Shown: piece after piece, positions 63,804 through 64,000 of the stretch
Layout: each line of letters starts with the position of its first letter
How positions within the stretch are numbered: the stretch's first letter is position 1
Assembly: GCF_023078275.1 (NCBI RefSeq)
Contig: NC_062971.1
Location: forward strand, 6,138,001-6,202,000
Origin: Leguminivora glycinivorella
Taxonomy: Eukaryota; Arthropoda; Insecta; Lepidoptera; Tortricidae
DNA: 64,000 nt
Direction of reading: 5' to 3'
Position numbers and translations under genes: made by a program
The notes under the pieces: model-generated
Seen by the model: the letters and a program-made list of their open reading frames with translations, nothing else
Told to the model about the DNA's origin: nothing
Database searches by the model: none

Positions 63804-64000
63804 AATGTATCACTTGATTTTGTAAGGTAAAATTATGTAAACGTATGCTTAACACCCGATTCTAGACACTGTTCGAGGTTGAATGTGATACGGTAGAAGA
63901 TATCGTTTATTATAATATTGTTGTATTATGTTTTTGGTCTTATTAAACACATAAGTTTACTTATTTAATATTATTTCTGCCAGAATGAATTCAGAAATTT
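63804..64000. other. Upstream side of the cluster, cut by the window end
   Basis: AT-rich, with a TATAATAA-like string (complement, about 63911-63919) that could be a promoter for the minus-strand cluster. No further ORF start is visible before the edge. Confidence 0.3.

Noticed and set aside
1..64000. CRISPR arrays or bacterial operons
   Set aside because: No regularly spaced identical repeats with unique spacers. The content is clearly insect-type; the short tandem arrays are LINE tails or microsatellites.

Overview
The window looks like nuclear DNA of a moth or butterfly (Lepidoptera). It is AT-rich and almost gene-free, and it is packed with short interspersed repeats whose style I associate with lepidopteran genomes: CR1- and RTE-type LINE ends, tRNA-derived SINEs, foldback elements and many hAT-like non-autonomous transposons. 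No host gene could be assigned with confidence. There is no prokaryotic signal, so ribosome binding sites, operators and CRISPR arrays do not apply. The species and chromosome are unknown to me; a repeat-dense arm or a W chromosome would fit, but this is not shown.

Layout. From 1 to 19.4 kb lies a mosaic of repeat fragments, including a LINE 3' half at 5.2-6.4 kb and a LINE C-terminus split by a CACTA-like element at 7.8-8.3 kb. From 19.4 to 23.3 kb there is one long non-LTR retrotransposon with ORF1-like, endonuclease and reverse transcriptase regions, broken by at least two frameshifts. From 23.3 to 31.5 kb come foldback elements and MITEs. At 31.5-32.0 kb a perfect 43-bp inverted repeat sits beside sequence that resembles an untranslated first exon. 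At 35.8-36.5 kb is a GC-rich island, a candidate host promoter or first exon on the minus strand. From 36.86 to 39.33 kb lies a transposon-like structure with a 52-bp dyad array, half-kilobase inverted arms and a proline-rich repeat ORF. From 40.17 to 42.75 kb a hAT element carrying RTE debris sits inside a larger inverted-repeat element. From 43 to 61 kb the mosaic resumes, including a Penelope-like GIY-YIG remnant (53.3-54.0 kb). From 62.1 kb to the right edge is a compact minus-strand cluster of intronless ORFs (49, 400 and 120 codons) with a 15-base gap and a 4-base overlap, which resembles part of an integrated DNA virus or Polinton-like element.

How the parts relate. Most relations are insertional. 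Several insertions leave an empty site that can be reconstructed, with target duplications of 8 bp (hAT-like, five copies), 13 bp (LINE-type) and 2 bp (CACTA-like). The only set of ORFs that looks like a working gene unit is the right-edge cluster, whose upstream part lies outside the window. ORFs shorter than about 100 codons elsewhere are mostly chance readings through repeats and were left out.
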